Positions 37,801-49,100 of a stretch of 64,000 nucleotides of DNA are shown piece after piece. The notes beneath the pieces are model-generated. The model did not search any database, was not told where the DNA came from, and worked only from the letters and a program-made list of their open reading frames with translations. The stretch spans positions 5,006,501-5,070,500 of the forward strand of contig NC_061781.1 in the NCBI RefSeq assembly GCF_022458985.1, read 5' to 3'. The position numbers and the translations under genes were made by a program. The stretch is from Mugil cephalus. Taxonomy: Eukaryota; Chordata; Actinopteri; Mugiliformes; Mugilidae. Position 1 is the first letter of the stretch. Each line of letters starts with the position of its first letter.

Positions 37801-39515
37801 GTCTCCAGTAAACCTCAATGTGCTTTCACCAGCCCTCCCCCTCCAAGACACTCACGTACGTCACTGCCTTTTCGCTTGTGATTTGACTTTCATTTAATTA
37901 ATCCATTTTAATATACACAGACCAGCCACAACATTATGACAGAAGCAAAAAACATAGACTTAGACCAGTCCAGACACCCCCACCCCATAGCAATGACACT
38001 CTTTTATGGCAGCAGCCATCCCCAGCAGGATGCAGCCTGACACAGACATTTTCTGATGAGTCACAACTGTTTAGACACAATATTAGGAAGGTGGTCATAA
38101 TGTTATTCCTGATCGGTGTAGTATGTACCAAAAAACAACATTTTTTTTTTTACCAAATACTCTCATCTTTAATAGCATGTAATCTGAATATGAAAAAAAA
38201 ATCTCGTAAAAATAAATGATAAAGTTTGCAAAAAAACAAAACAAAGAAAATGTGAAAGTGGTCATCAGTTGTTGCTGTTGAGATGACATATTCAGTTCAG
38301 TGTAATGAGTTTCAGTTTGTCGGCATAAGAGTTGTTTGGTATTTTTTAAGATCTTCACAAGTGTTTCTGCCAGTTTCTGCTAGATCTCGACAAAGCAAGT
38401 CTGGTAATGATCCATGTTGCTGTGTTCCTTTTTCACAGTGTACATTATCTCCAGCCTGCTGGGGGCATTTTGTGCGGTGGCCTTCATCCTTGTGGGACTG
38501 GTCATGTACGGCAGTCGGCTGAGCTTCAAATTACTCAAATATTGCCTGCCCAAATCTCTGGTAACATTTTTTGGGATCATCTGAAAAGTCCCTTGTTCAT
38601 TATTACTTCAGACTTCACACTGACCTCCACGTTGGTTGGGATGCTCTGTAAAATGCTAATGGCAATAATAATCAGAAATAGCCGAAGCACAATATAGAAA
38701 ATCTATATATATAGTTAAATAACTTATATGGTTAAATCTCAGAAACAGTTTGGTTTTTAGAAAAATATATTCTCATTTTAGATTTGATGTCAGAAATGTG
38801 TTTCAAAACTTGGAATGGAGAGAAAAAAAAACTGGACGAGAAAAATAGTAAGAAGACAACTCATCACTACTGTAGAAATAGGCCCTGGCATCTTGCATCA
38901 TTTGCAACCAGAGTCAGACGTAATGATAATAACAGGAGAGTCTTGACTGGTAATAGGTGAAGGAAAAGGAACAGAACGTTCAAACGCACAAAAAATGAGA
39001 GGAAAACTACTCATTTATTAAAATAAATAAATAGATTGGTAAGTGCATTAAATGAGGCTTGAACCTGCTTTTTCCCGTCATCATTTGTCCATAAGCTACG
39101 TGACCTGGAAACAGCACCAATATGCAAACCTGTAAGAAGCTTTGCACTACACTACTCCTTTTGTTCATTACATCCCTGCAGTTTAATACCTCATAGTGGT
39201 GTGTACACACAATCAATCTACTACTGTCCAGTCAAAGAGGCACATATTAGCAGGCTGCCCAAGTATTCAGGCACGTTTACAGGAGTCATCTAAGGGACAT
39301 TAGCAGCTCCAATAAGACTTTGAGTGGCGCACCATCAGAAGCGCGAAAGCATGACTTTGCCGAACTCTCTTTTCCAGTTGTACGTCTTCTTCCAAGGCCA
39401 ACACCGCAGTGGTGCGCTCCCTGACCTCTCAAGGTGTGTCTCAGCCTCACAACCACATGACAGAGGCTCCAGCGGCCGCCTGAGGAACACCTCAAAGGGA
39501 CTGGACTGCCGCTAG
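30461..39515 (+). CDS. Divergent short-tailed class II cytokine receptor (CRFB3 position)
   Basis: Exons 30461-30521, 30859-30991, 31467-31642, 32678-32835, 37693-37855 and 38439-38560 keep the family phases. The last exon starts at 39378 (stop 39515, 316 aa) or at 39397 (stop 39483, 299 aa). The second option reads ANTAVVRSL, which looks more like a membrane-proximal JAK-binding region. The leader is MELWILLLLHFHLGN. D1 begins LPSPSNVLISSFNMEHTLSF; the tryptophan usual in the next strand is replaced by Phe-Leu-Pro-Gly. D1 has the cysteine pair VGVC and QTCNLT. D2 has GVEYCVTVTV and KPQC. The transmembrane helix is at about 231-253. The tail is only about 45-65 residues, as in short accessory chains. 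It is not clearly IL10RB or IFNAR2. The CRFB3 idea rests on position only. Exon 1 uses a weak donor (GTGGGG). Confidence 0.75.
31735..32115. repeat. Possible MITE around a compound (TC)n(TA)n microsatellite
   Basis: GTCTTCAA near 31738 and its complement TTGAAGAC near 32101 bracket a TC tract followed by a TA tract (about 31808-31884). The right end (GGGTCTTTGGCCTGAAAAAC) is a common fish interspersed-repeat end. It lies in intron 3 of the third receptor. Confidence 0.45.
34215..34412 (+). repeat. Dispersed repeat, family member 3 (5' part)
   Basis: This is collinear with 11781-11960. Shared blocks are TGCCAACCACTC, AATCCAACATTTCCTTGT, GGTGGAGGTAGAGCAGAGCG and GTCATCGATATC/GTCATTGATATC. Confidence 0.65.
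35490..36480 (-). mobile_element. Penelope-like element remnant (GIY-YIG endonuclease end)
   Basis: On the minus strand, pieces in two frames read PGCWNCNHCLNVPTF, then CKTTLVVYRLECECDCFYVG with RTERGLKD, then RETCWIGKLKATSFPSLNEE. This is the order seen at the C-terminus of Penelope-like elements: a Cys-rich linker, a GIY-YIG domain (VVY...YVG), and a W-I-x-x-L...LNEE tail. Stops and a frameshift near 36088 show it is dead. Downstream of the ORF, near 35590, the 3' UTR contains CCTGATGAAGGTCAATATGG. The reverse transcriptase part is not clearly readable. Confidence 0.8.
37355..37545 (+). repeat. Fish interspersed repeat end
   Basis: It contains GGGTTCTCTCTGGGTACTC, GGCTTCCTCCCACCATCC and GCTGGGATAGGCTCCAGC, an order that recurs widely in fish genomes. 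Part of it is inverted at 28497-28545. Confidence 0.6.
37914..38121 (+). mobile_element. MITE family X, copy 2 (internally deleted)
   Basis: It has ends ACATTATGACAG and GTGGTCATAATGTTATTCC next to GATCGGTGTA, and shares the interior blocks CCCCACCCCATAGCAATG, GGCAGCAGCCATCCCCAGCA and TGATGAGTC with copies 1 and 3. It is about half their length. It lies 60 bases after exon 5 of the third receptor. Confidence 0.75.
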
Positions 39516-39925
39516 AGACCACAAAAGCTTGTTTTGCTGGACCTGACTCGGCTGACTGGTCGAGTTTGCTGTCTGTAAAACAGCTTTTTCAACTCAGGGA
39601 ACGGTTTTGTCAAAAGTTGGAAGAGAAACTGGAAATCCCCAAGTCATGAGAATAAACTGCATAAGTGCTTTTTACTGTGGTTATTACTGTATGTGTGGAC
39701 TTATTGGTCCACTTTCTTTCTATCCCTCTTGTTTTACCTCCTTAAAATGTGTTACAGTGAATACTTCTGTTTTTTTGTTTGTTTTTTTTGTTGCATAGCT
39801 CTAGTGCAGTAAACCCTGCTTTATTGAGAACCCTTGCACTAACCCGAACACAAACACCAGCGTCTGTGTGTCAAACTTTTCCGGTAACTGTTGATGTAAA
39901 TAGAGTTCTTTCATGATTATTTTCC

Positions 39926-39931
39926 AATAAA
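39926..39931 (+). terminator. Candidate poly(A) signal of the third receptor
   Basis: AATAAA lies about 410-440 bases past the two possible stop codons of the third receptor. Confidence 0.45.
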
Positions 39932-40645
39932 GAAAACTGAAATGACTGAAGAGGCGGATGAAGCGGTTATTCATCTTATTGTTCACTGTGTAATATACAG
40001 TAGCCGATATATGCAGTGGTGGAAAAAGTTTTCGGACGCCCTTAAAATTTTACACAATCTCAAATATTATCATGAAATATCTGTGTAAAAATCTTTTTTT
40101 ATGTTTCAAAAGGTGCCGCTGCATTAGACAGACACAAACACATACAAATGATATTGTTTACAAGAAAAACAATCTTAATTCTAGACGGTTTCAACATGTC
40201 AGTTCTCAAAATCGTCAAAGTCAACGAATGCCAGAGACCATGTTCAAAACTGAACAAAAAATAAAGAAACCATCACATCAAATGAATATGTAGTACTGCC
40301 ATTATCCATTAGTATGCAGTAGAGCTCTAATCCTGGCTGGCATGTTCCCCATGAGCCTTTCACACTGTTGAGAGCTAATCTTGTCCCATTCTTCTTGATT
40401 TACTCCTTTTAATTATTCTAAATTCTTTGGTCTGTGCTTTGAAACAGGCCTTTTGATTGGATTTTCATTCAACAGATGTCTCTGTGTAGGAAATATAAAA
40501 GATTGAAGTTACAAAAAAAAACTGTAAAAATAATTAGCGTGCAAGCTGTCAAAGACAAGACACAGGGTGAAATCAAAAGTACAAAGAGAGGATTATTAAT
40601 CTGCCATATGACATTATGATTTGATGGGGGAAGAGGTCAAAGCAG

Positions 40646-40918
40646 ATGGTGTGTCCCCACGATTACTCAGGGCCTGTGCGTCTGAGCTGGGGAAGCCCCT
40701 TTCAGCAAGTATTTAACCTGAGCCTACGCCTTAGAAGAGCCCCCCTGCAGTGGAAGACATCATGCATCATTCCTGTCCACAAGAAGTCACACTCAAGGGA
40801 GATGAATGACTATAGACTGACTATAGTGCTCCGTCACATCAGTTCTCAGGTCCACCACACACTTGACACACTGCAGTTTGTGCACCAGGAGAAGATGGGG
40901 GTGGAGGACTGTTACTAA
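40646..40918 (+). mobile_element. LINE reverse transcriptase fragment
   Basis: The frame contains CIIPVHKKSHSREMNDYR and LQFVHQEKMGVED, matching the first reverse transcriptase block of L2/Rex1-type elements (IPVPKK...NDYRPIALTS...LQFAY). It has internal deletions. Confidence 0.7.
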
Positions 40919-41019
40919 GGGACAAGGACCCACAACTCATTTTCTGAATAGACTATTACACGATACGATTTTTCACAGAGTATTATATGTGTATATATCA
41001 AACGTTACACTTATAACAC

Positions 41020-42170
41020 AATCTTAATACCCGGTGATTTTAATTTAGATGTTGATAATATCTCAGCTCCAATGTCCAGAGGCTTTTTAAACATTTTAAC
41101 CTGTATGGATTTTACACAACACATCACACAGTAGTCAGACCTGTGTCTGACCACTACTGTGTGTATTCTGACATCACCAGTTTTAGCCATCAGGAGCCAC
41201 CAGTGAGAACAGTGAGGAAACGTTACCTAACTTCTGAATTGGCTGCAAATTTTATTGAGATTTTACAGAGCACTCCTGGTAAAATTTTACCTGCACCTTT
41301 TAATTTTATCGTGAACAATTTTAATACTAAACTAAAGACAGCACCGGACTCAGTGGATCCACTTGTAACTAAAATAATAAGAACAAAACCTACACCCCCG
41401 TGTAGAAAGGAGGATCGTAAAGTGCGGGAAGGAAGTGGATGAACCACAGTACAGAAACAGAGATTTTAAATGACATCAGGTGTAACATGGACTTGCAAAA
41501 TCTCACAGTCCTAGTCTTACTGGATCTTAGTGCCATCACAGTAGACCATCACATTTTAACAGACTCAGAAACCTGGGCGGCATCTCTGGCATTGTTTTTA
41601 ACTGGTTAAGCTCTTATCTCACAGATTGACATTTCTTAGCAGGTATGGATACATGGTCCTCCAGAATGCATAAAATTGAGTGATGGGTGCCCCAAGGGTC
41701 AATTTTAGGTCTTTTTAATCTTCACATGCTTCTGCTTGGGGACGTCATCAGGAGACACGGCATCAGCTTCCATAGTTATGCAGATGATACATAGCTGTAC
41801 ATTGCCATGTCTCCTGATGACACAGGGCCTGATGCCCTTCTTAACTGTATTATAGATATAAACATCAGGAATGGGAGAGAATTTCCAGGACAAAGCACAG
41901 GTTTAAGTTATTGGTCCTGAACCCCAGAGAGAGAAACTTTAACCAAAATTACAAGATTTTAACCCTTCTCAATCCGTAAAAAACCTAGGCGTCATTTTTG
42001 ACTCTGAGCTGAGCTTTTTTCCTCATATCAAAAATGCGTTTCTCTCTCAGACTAACACGGGGGTGCTGATGCATGCTATTAACTCTTGTTGTTTGGACTA
42101 CTGTAATGCCCTGCTCTCTGGTCTTCCCAAAAATACTATCTCCAGGTGTGTTGTACATCGGCCTCGCGGT
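41020..42170 (+). mobile_element. LINE fragment with endonuclease and reverse transcriptase parts
   Basis: Frames in order read PGDFNLDVDN (endonuclease), SDHYCVYSDI (endonuclease histidine motif), VPQGSILG (reverse transcriptase), [12 protein letters not shown] (the YADD catalytic motif) and LGVIFDSELSF, then CLDYCNALLSGLPKNTIS. This is the usual order of a fish CR1/L2-like ORF2. Stops and frameshifts break it. It is a separate insertion from the fragment just upstream. Confidence 0.8.
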
Positions 42171-42214
42171 TGGTCTGACTTGACGGACTCACCATCTCCA
42201 TCTTCCTCCTTAGG

Positions 42215-42560
42215 CTGAACTGGAAGCGTGGTTTAGGGTATGTGGTCATCTAAATACTTGACTAATTAACATAAAGCCCCTACTAATAACTCATTCATGT
42301 TGTTGACTCACCGTTATGCTTGTGCGTCTCAGGCCGTCAGTTTTCAATTATGACAAAGCTGACCAGAACTCTGTGACTGACCTCTACGACTGCAAAACAG
42401 ATGGCAGTTATGTTTGTAACAGTTCCACATTTTCTTCTTTAGGTTGATCCGAGGATTTAAATGTTTGTTTCCTATTCAGGCCACGCAGCATGGAACCCAT
42501 GCTGACTTTTCCTTCTACAACAGCCTTGATCCATCACCACATGCAAAGGTTTCCACCATG
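42215..42560 (+). pseudogene. Exon-like islands of an unrecognised gene
   Basis: Three short stretches have splice-like edges. GCTGAACTGGAAGCGTGG lies between CCTTAG and GTATGT near 42213-42240. A stretch after GTCTCAG near 42332 reads PSVFNYDKADQNSVTDLYDC. A stretch after ATTCAG at 42480 reads ATQHGTHADFSFYNSLDPSP followed by HAK, and then GTTTCC. The reading frames look protein-like, but I could not place them in a family and no leader or full set is visible. Confidence 0.2.
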
Positions 42561-43189
42561 GCCTCGTCTGATGCTTAACCCTGAAGTTTTCCCTTTGGTT
42601 TTAAATTACACTAACTCAAATGGAACAACAATTTTGCAATTTAGTCACTTTTTTTTACTTGAAGATTTCAATTCCATTAAAACAGTAGTCAAAACTCTTC
42701 AGTTAGATAGGTCTTTACCTATCAGGTAATAACCTGTTTCAGTTTGTTGGTGTCATTTTAATCTGTAGATTCTTCTGTCACATCATTGCTGAGTTTTTGC
42801 CAAAAGCTAACAACGTTTTAAGAACCTGTACATTATATAAACAATCTCAGTGCCTTCACTAACACTTGGAATAAATTAACCTTACATTGGATTGAGTATC
42901 ATCTTCATTTGAGAAGCAGTAACTAAAATACATGACTCCCATACATCCACTGATGGCTGATCCAATACAGAGACGTGTAAACATTAGTATATGTTGTTAT
43001 TTTTTTTTTTTAATTTTATACTGTTAATGAACTCATTAACAGCATACTCATGCATGACTCATGCATTCATTCATTGTCTGTAGATGTTAGTGAGAGGTGT
43101 TAGAGGAGGAGGAGGGGGTGATAGGTTTGTGGTTATGACAGGTCAGACTGAGGCTGCGTCCCTCAAGTTCTTCTGAAAAAGTTGAGGAA

Positions 43190-44542
43190 TCACTTCTTCA
43201 ACGATTTCTTCACTTTTTTCGGTGCCTCCTCAATTTGCTGTTCTAGATGTTGCTGTCTGTCCATTAACGCCTTTCTGGAGTTTTCCCCCTCCTCCACCGT
43301 CTTCCCGAGGGCCTCAGTCACGGATTGTAAATGTTGCTGAAGCTCAGGCCTTTCCTGGTACCACTGTCTTTTTTGGTCTGCATCATGGTAGCTGCAGCCG
43401 TCATAGTTGATGTCATCTCTGCGTTCTCAGAAAGGTAGGGGAGTTTCTCCTCCTCCCACTGACGTTGTTGCTCGTCCATCTGAGTCTGCAGGAGAGTCAG
43501 TGCAGCTTTAACTTTAGTGGTCTCCTCTGCTTGTTGTTGAAAACAGGCCTCGGCTTCCATTCTTTTTTTCTCTTCTTCCTGGAGAGCCTCTTGTAGCTGT
43601 TTACCCTGCAGGTAAAAATTTTCATGCATCTCTTTGTTCTTGCTGAGCTCCTGATGAAGAGGAGCCATCTCTTCTTTTGCCTCTTTTCCTTGGGCTGTGA
43701 GCTGCTCTTTCAGTTGCTCCAACTCCTTTCTTAGTGCAGCCTTTTCTTGCTCCAATGAAGAGATCTTGTCTGTTCCTTTGCCCAGAATCCTGTGAAACTC
43801 CGGCTCCGAGATCTGAAATAGAGTGTTGGTCTTGATCCCAGCGCTGGTAAGTTCAGGCTTGACAGCAGGCTGTGGTTTCTCATCTGTGTTTCCATGCAAC
43901 ATTTGGAGAATTAGATGTATTTTAGCTGCTGTAGGCTGCTGTGTGGCCTCTGTAGTAGACTGCAGGTTTTGCAGCAATGTGGCCGTCATAACAGAAGACA
44001 TGGCAGGCATTTGGAGATGCAGCAGGTACATCTGGAAATGCGGCAGGCACTTCTGAAAATGCAGTAGCCATATCTGGATATATGGCAGACACATCTGAAG
44101 ACACAGCAGGCACCTCTGGAGATGCAGCAGGCACCTCAGTTGCTGTACCAGGTACCTCAGCGGCCGTGGGGGACAGTGTAGGCGACGTGGCAAGTGATGC
44201 AGGTTTGGTTGCCTGTGTATTTGGCTTAATCAAACTGAAGGTGATTTTAAGTGCTGCCATCTTATCCTTCTGTTTTCGGGGTCCCCTTCTCAGGTTAGTG
44301 GCCTTGGAGTTGGACTCCTGGGGTTGAGTCTGCTCGGTCTGGAGTGCTGGAAAGTCTTCATCGTTCAGCTGGATGCTGAAGTTCTGCTCAACCTCCTCCT
44401 GGAAGTTAGAAGTGATTTCCATGGAATTCGTTGGCTGAGACTTCTCCTGGCTGTCCTCTGCAGACGTCATGGCAGACTTGGTGCCTAAAGTCACGCAGAG
44501 TAACTTTAAAGGTTCTGTGAACCTTGTTGGGGTTTGTAGCAC
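43190..44542 (-). pseudogene. Intronless coiled-coil protein gene with two frameshifts
   Basis: On the minus strand one reading begins at 44542 with an acidic N-terminus (NDEDFPALQTEQTQ) and a basic stretch (LRRGPRKQKDK), then seven-residue repeats of the type EVPAASP (21-bp units, about 44008-44160). The frame shifts near 44008 and continues as EFHRILGKGTDKISSLEQEK and a long charged coiled coil (KELEQLKEQL, EEKKRMEAE, EEKLPYL). A second shift near 43370, next to an A6 run, leads into WYQERPELQQHLQSVTEAL and QQHLEQQIEEAPKKVKKS, with a stop at 43190. The absence of introns suggests a retrocopy or a single-exon family. A TATA-like box lies at 44680-44687. The frameshifts could be real or assembly errors. 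I do not recognise the family. Confidence 0.6.
44008..44160 (-). repeat. 21-bp coding minisatellite
   Basis: About seven to eight units of 21 bp, such as GAGGTGCCTGCTGCATCTCC, encode a seven-residue repeat V-P-A-A-S-P-[DE]. The first frameshift of the coiled-coil gene falls at its end, as would be expected from repeat slippage. Confidence 0.8.
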
Positions 44543-44679
44543 TGGTCTCCATTTTAAATCGAAAAGTTTTTACTGTTGGAATCACTGACTGTTGCTCTGT
44601 CGAATATGAAGTAATCTTCTGTGTCTCCTGGTAGGTGTACCGATCAAAAACTCACTTGTGACTTTCAGGAGTTGATCCG

Positions 44680-44687
44680 TATTTATA
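44680..44687 (-). promoter_or_regulatory. TATA-like box of the coiled-coil gene
   Basis: TATAAATA on the minus strand lies about 140 bases upstream of the ATG at 44542. This is a plausible core promoter position if the 5' UTR is about 110 bases. Confidence 0.4.
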
Positions 44688-44689
44688 CT

Positions 44690-46180
44690 CACGGCAACAT
44701 TCTAGAGATCAAAGGTATATGGGAAGGTAACAAGCTGAAACTCTCCTTAGTGTAACCTGCTAGCTAAATGTCTCCATAACCCTTGTTTTTGTCCCTCAAA
44801 TAAAAAGATCTAGCAAATGTCAGATTTCTTTATAGTTTCAGATTAGCTGCTGTACATTTCAAGAGCTACTTTCAGTTGTTTTCCAGCTAATGTAAGGACA
44901 GAGCTAATGTCATGTGAGAGACTGATGGGGAAATACATGTGGAAACAAACAGCTTTTGCTTATTTTTGCAAAAAATGCATTGACTACACATTAGCTAATG
45001 TCAGGCCCCTCACTCGTAAGAGACATGTAGACAATGCTATAGTGAGTGGAGGCAGAGATTAAAGATTTACATCATAAATAAGCTGCATTAAAAAGTATTT
45101 TAGCGCTTAATGTGATATTTTTCAAAACGCTATTGAAAAGTAACCAAAAGTCATGACAAGTAATCAAACTAAACTAAAAGTAACTAAAAGCATGGACACA
45201 CACTGGGGAGCTGTTTAACTCACTGAGTAGTAGGCGACCCCGGTTCGAATCCCGCACCGAGCAGGCCTTTCCTGCGTGTCATTCCTCCCTCTCTGCCTCC
45301 CATTTCCTTCACTGTGCTTTCCATTATAGGATAAAAGCCCAAAAATATACTAAGTAAAAAAGTATGGATACATGAATCAATGATAAAAATGGGTAAAAGT
45401 ACTTAGATTTTACAGTAGTATTTACAATCAAGCAAATTAGTTTCCAAAGCATTTTACATTTTCTAAATAACTGTTTCAATTTCAGCAGTATATTTCTTTT
45501 AAAAAAATAATAAAATAATTTGTTTACAGTAAATGACAGCAGTAACAGTACATTACATAATTTCAGTAACATTTAGTTACTGTAAAAGTGAAATACAGCA
45601 ATAGTACTGTAAATGTAAGTTACTGTAAAAAACCTCTGAAATGTCTAACAGTTTATCCGGATCCCATATGTGGTTTTTCCTCACCTGAATCCTCAGGTCC
45701 TTGCCATGTTACTGGTCTATCGACTATGTAGGCCACCGTGTGCATGCATATTTATGTGTGTGCGTGTGTGCATTATTTGTTTTAAACTCGTTTTTTATGT
45801 ATCTATTTTGTGCCTCACTTTGTGTTGCATTCTTATTGTGTGATTATGATTAATTGACACATAAGCCGTTGTTTTGGGATGGGCTTGGTCTGCAACAAAG
45901 GTTCAGATCGAAGTGCGAATCATCACAATTGTCATAAAAGACTTTACCACTAGGTGTTATTAATGTTTTGACTGGTCGGGGCGCTGACTTCGCGTACCAG
46001 CGCGCGCTGATTGGCTGACGCCCAAGGCGACAGTTTTGTTTCCGCGTAAACTCTCCGCCTCTCTAGTTTGAGAATACTACCAGGAAATACACAAGTGAAA
46101 CCTCTGACTGTAACTCATACATACAGACCGTTCAGCTGGTGGAGATTCTTCTAAACACACCGGGGAGCCTCTCGGATAAC
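44690..46180. other. Intergenic region before crfb4
   Basis: This holds a tRNA-derived SINE (45195-45345) and AT-rich DNA with repeated ACAGTAA blocks (45410-45620). A less AT-rich stretch from about 45970 has an inverted CCAAT box (ATTGG near 46010) and is the likely promoter of crfb4. Confidence 0.5.
45195..45345 (+). mobile_element. tRNA-derived SINE
   Basis: A perfect RNA polymerase III B box (GGTTCGAATCC at about 45242) follows a degenerate A-box region. After it comes the pyrimidine-rich tail typical of a widespread fish SINE (CCTTTCCTGCGTGTCATTCC, TCCCTCTCTGCCTCCC). It is not a tRNA gene, because no acceptor stem closes. Confidence 0.75.
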
Positions 46181-49100
46181 ATGGCAGCTTCTATTTGTGC
46201 CTTTATCCTGACGCTGTCCGCGCTGTGCGTCTCCAGAGGTAGGTTAATGTTGACTCGCCGTTTGTTAATGTTTGACATGTGCGGGGGGTAATTACTGGAA
46301 CTGGAGCTTAAGAGGAACTAACTTACCTTTTCGAAAGTCCAGTCCGTGCTGAGTAGTACTTCACTTAATTCATATTTAGAAGAAATTACAATACGTCAAA
46401 GGCTGTGTTATCACCAGACAGCGCGTTGTAAAGCTGTTGAAACAGTTCTGACTTTTGTGTTTGGACCTTGACAGTCGTATCGGGAGTCCTGAGCCCACCC
46501 ATCAACGTCCGCTTGACCTCTGATGACATGGATCTGGTGCTGCGATGGGATCCACCTGAGGGGGCACCGAGCGGACTGGTCTACACGACTGCTTACCAGT
46601 GAGTGAACACCAGAGGCGGTTCTGGGCAGTTCAGTGCCCTGGGCAAACTTTGCTAATGTGCCCCCCCCTCCCCCCCCCCCAGAAACATAACTACGCATCA
46701 CAACAACACAGACCATGAGAGCTGTGATTAGTCCACTCGGTAGTAACAGGTTTCCACTTTTCCACTGGCTGAACACTGGGAAGTTGTGCTTTTGTCTGGA
46801 AGACCTTCATGACATCTCAAGGATATGACTAACTTTTTTACCAACACATTCCTGCCAAACAACTCTCTCCTCCTGGGTCTCCCCGGTCTGGCGCTCCCCA
46901 GCCTGCAGCCAACAGCAGCGGTGCGTCCTCATTACCGTAACGGCAGCTCTTTTTACAGAAAGCGCAACTTTCCCAGTGTTCAGCCACACTTTTAATTTTG
47001 TCCATCGGTGAGTTGCGATAATTTTTGTAATCCGCTAATAAATAAATAAGGGTTAATACAAATGAAGCAGGAAGTAGAAACAAAAATTAATCCGATTGAC
47101 AAAAAAGACCAGTACATTACTCAGTTCTACTATCCATCCTATTTCATTATTAGATGCATGTCATCATCATCATACTTATAAATAGATGACAGCATCATAC
47201 CGTCATCTCTGAACTGGTCGCCCGATGACTTTGACCTCATGGTGTTTATGTGATAAACTGATGCAGAGATCTGGTTTATAAATATACAGTGCATCCGGGA
47301 AGTATTCACAGCCATGTTTTGTTCCGTATTTTCTAATCAAACACAACATAGTCTTTCTGATAGATGGCAAATCAGACCCCTTACAGTTTGTCTATCGAGC
47401 CGTTAAGGGTGTTGATGATACAAAACTCTTCATTTTAGACAAAGTGCACAGACATCAGGAGAAACCAAAATGCAATCAACCATCATATTTTATTCTACCG
47501 GATCAGTTTTCAGTATTGCTTTTAGACTTTATTACAAACAGATGTCAGCGGGTTTCAGTGAATGGACGCACTGTTACGTACACAGACAGTTGCAGAACAT
47601 CACCAGAGGGCAGCTACATTGTTTAACAGATTATTGACTTATTGTCAAACAGGGTCAGCAAATAATGACCTCATGGTGTTTATGTGTCACTACATTACCC
47701 ATCAGTGAGAAGTCAGAACAAAACCAGTTCACCTTCATAGTGTACACGGTGCTTTGGTATTAAGCCTTAGGTTTGTTTTAGGCTGTACTTGTGTTTGGTA
47801 TCTTTTTTTCTTCAGCACAACTTCACCTGTATGGTGTGATAACTTTTTATTTAGTTAGTTTTCCACTTTAACATAATTTTTTGTTAAATCTGAGTTTAAA
47901 AAAATACTCACATGAACATGCTCAATGAACTGTTCTAAAACTTGAAGGCTGCAAATATGAATATATGATGGTAAATATGAAATAGAGTGAAACGATATAC
48001 GATAACACTTCCCATGCGTATTTATTGATAGGCTTTTCCTTACCTTGTCAGCGGCAACTCTTCAAAACAAACTCATGCACCACATTGTACAGAGAGCTTT
48101 GTGTTCTTTAAGTCCCAAGTCTTCCTCTTCACTGTGCACGTGGCTGACAATAACATGTAGAAATGCTCACGATGAATAGTGAAGACGGATGACAAAGAAT
48201 GAGCCTTGGTCAAAAAAAAAGTCAATATTTAACACAAACCTGAACATTGTCTCTGTGAATTGATGCCCTACAGTATATCACCAGTAAAACCGATGAATTA
48301 ATTGTCTACTGTAGACTACTAAGAATAGATACGGTAGATCTCTGCTCCCCTGTAACTTCAGGTTCCTTTTACTGTGCAGTTTTGATTTGTTGTGTATTTT
48401 GTGTGTGTTGCCACACGGAGGACAGACAGATCTGTAATATCAGTTGTGTATCTGTGTCACAGAAGTTCGTTCCCGAGCAGCAAGACCGGCTGTGTGAAGA
48501 TCTCAGCCCTCGAATGTGACTTCACCCAGTTCAACATCAGTGTGTACGGAAGTTATTTTGGCAAAGTGCAGGCACAGCTCGGGTCGGAGGAGTCCTCCTG
48601 GGTGGAAAGTAACACTATCACCATGGACAAAGAAAGTGAGTAGAAACTCTCTCTGTTTGCTGAACATTCAGCGTGAAACTGATGCAGAGATCTGGTTTAT
48701 AAATATACAGTGCATCCGGGAAGTATTCACAGCCATGTTTTTTTCCGTATTTTCTAATCAAACACAACATAGTCTTTCTGATAGATGGCAAATCAGACCC
48801 CTTACAGTTTGTCTATCGAGCCGTTAAGGGTGTTGATGATACAAAACTCTTCATTTTAGACAAAGTGCACAGACATAAGGAGAAACCAAAATGCAATCAA
48901 CCATCATATTTTATTCTACCGGATCAGTTTTCAGTATTGCTTTTAGACTTTATTACAAACAGATGTCAGCGGGTTTCAGTGAATGGACGCACTGTTACGT
49001 ACACAGACAGTTGCAGAACATCACCAGAGGGCAGCTACATTGTTTAACAGATTATTGACTTATTGTCAAACAGGGTCAGCAAATAATTCATTTAATGAGG

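Larger units (their letters stand above)
39516..43189. other. Intergenic region with LINE debris
   Basis: A candidate poly(A) signal of the third receptor lies at 39926-39931. A MITE-like block begins near 40015 (GCAGTGGTGGAAAAAGTTTT), and an unclassified repeat at 40260-40450 has CTCTAATCCTGGCTGGCATG. Two LINE fragments follow. Exon-like islands at 42215-42560 are reported separately. A poly-T run lies at 42998-43012. Confidence 0.5.

Noticed and set aside
45235-45260. tRNA gene suggested by GGTTCGAATCC
   Set aside because: Only the B box is intact and no cloverleaf closes; the downstream tail marks it as a SINE.
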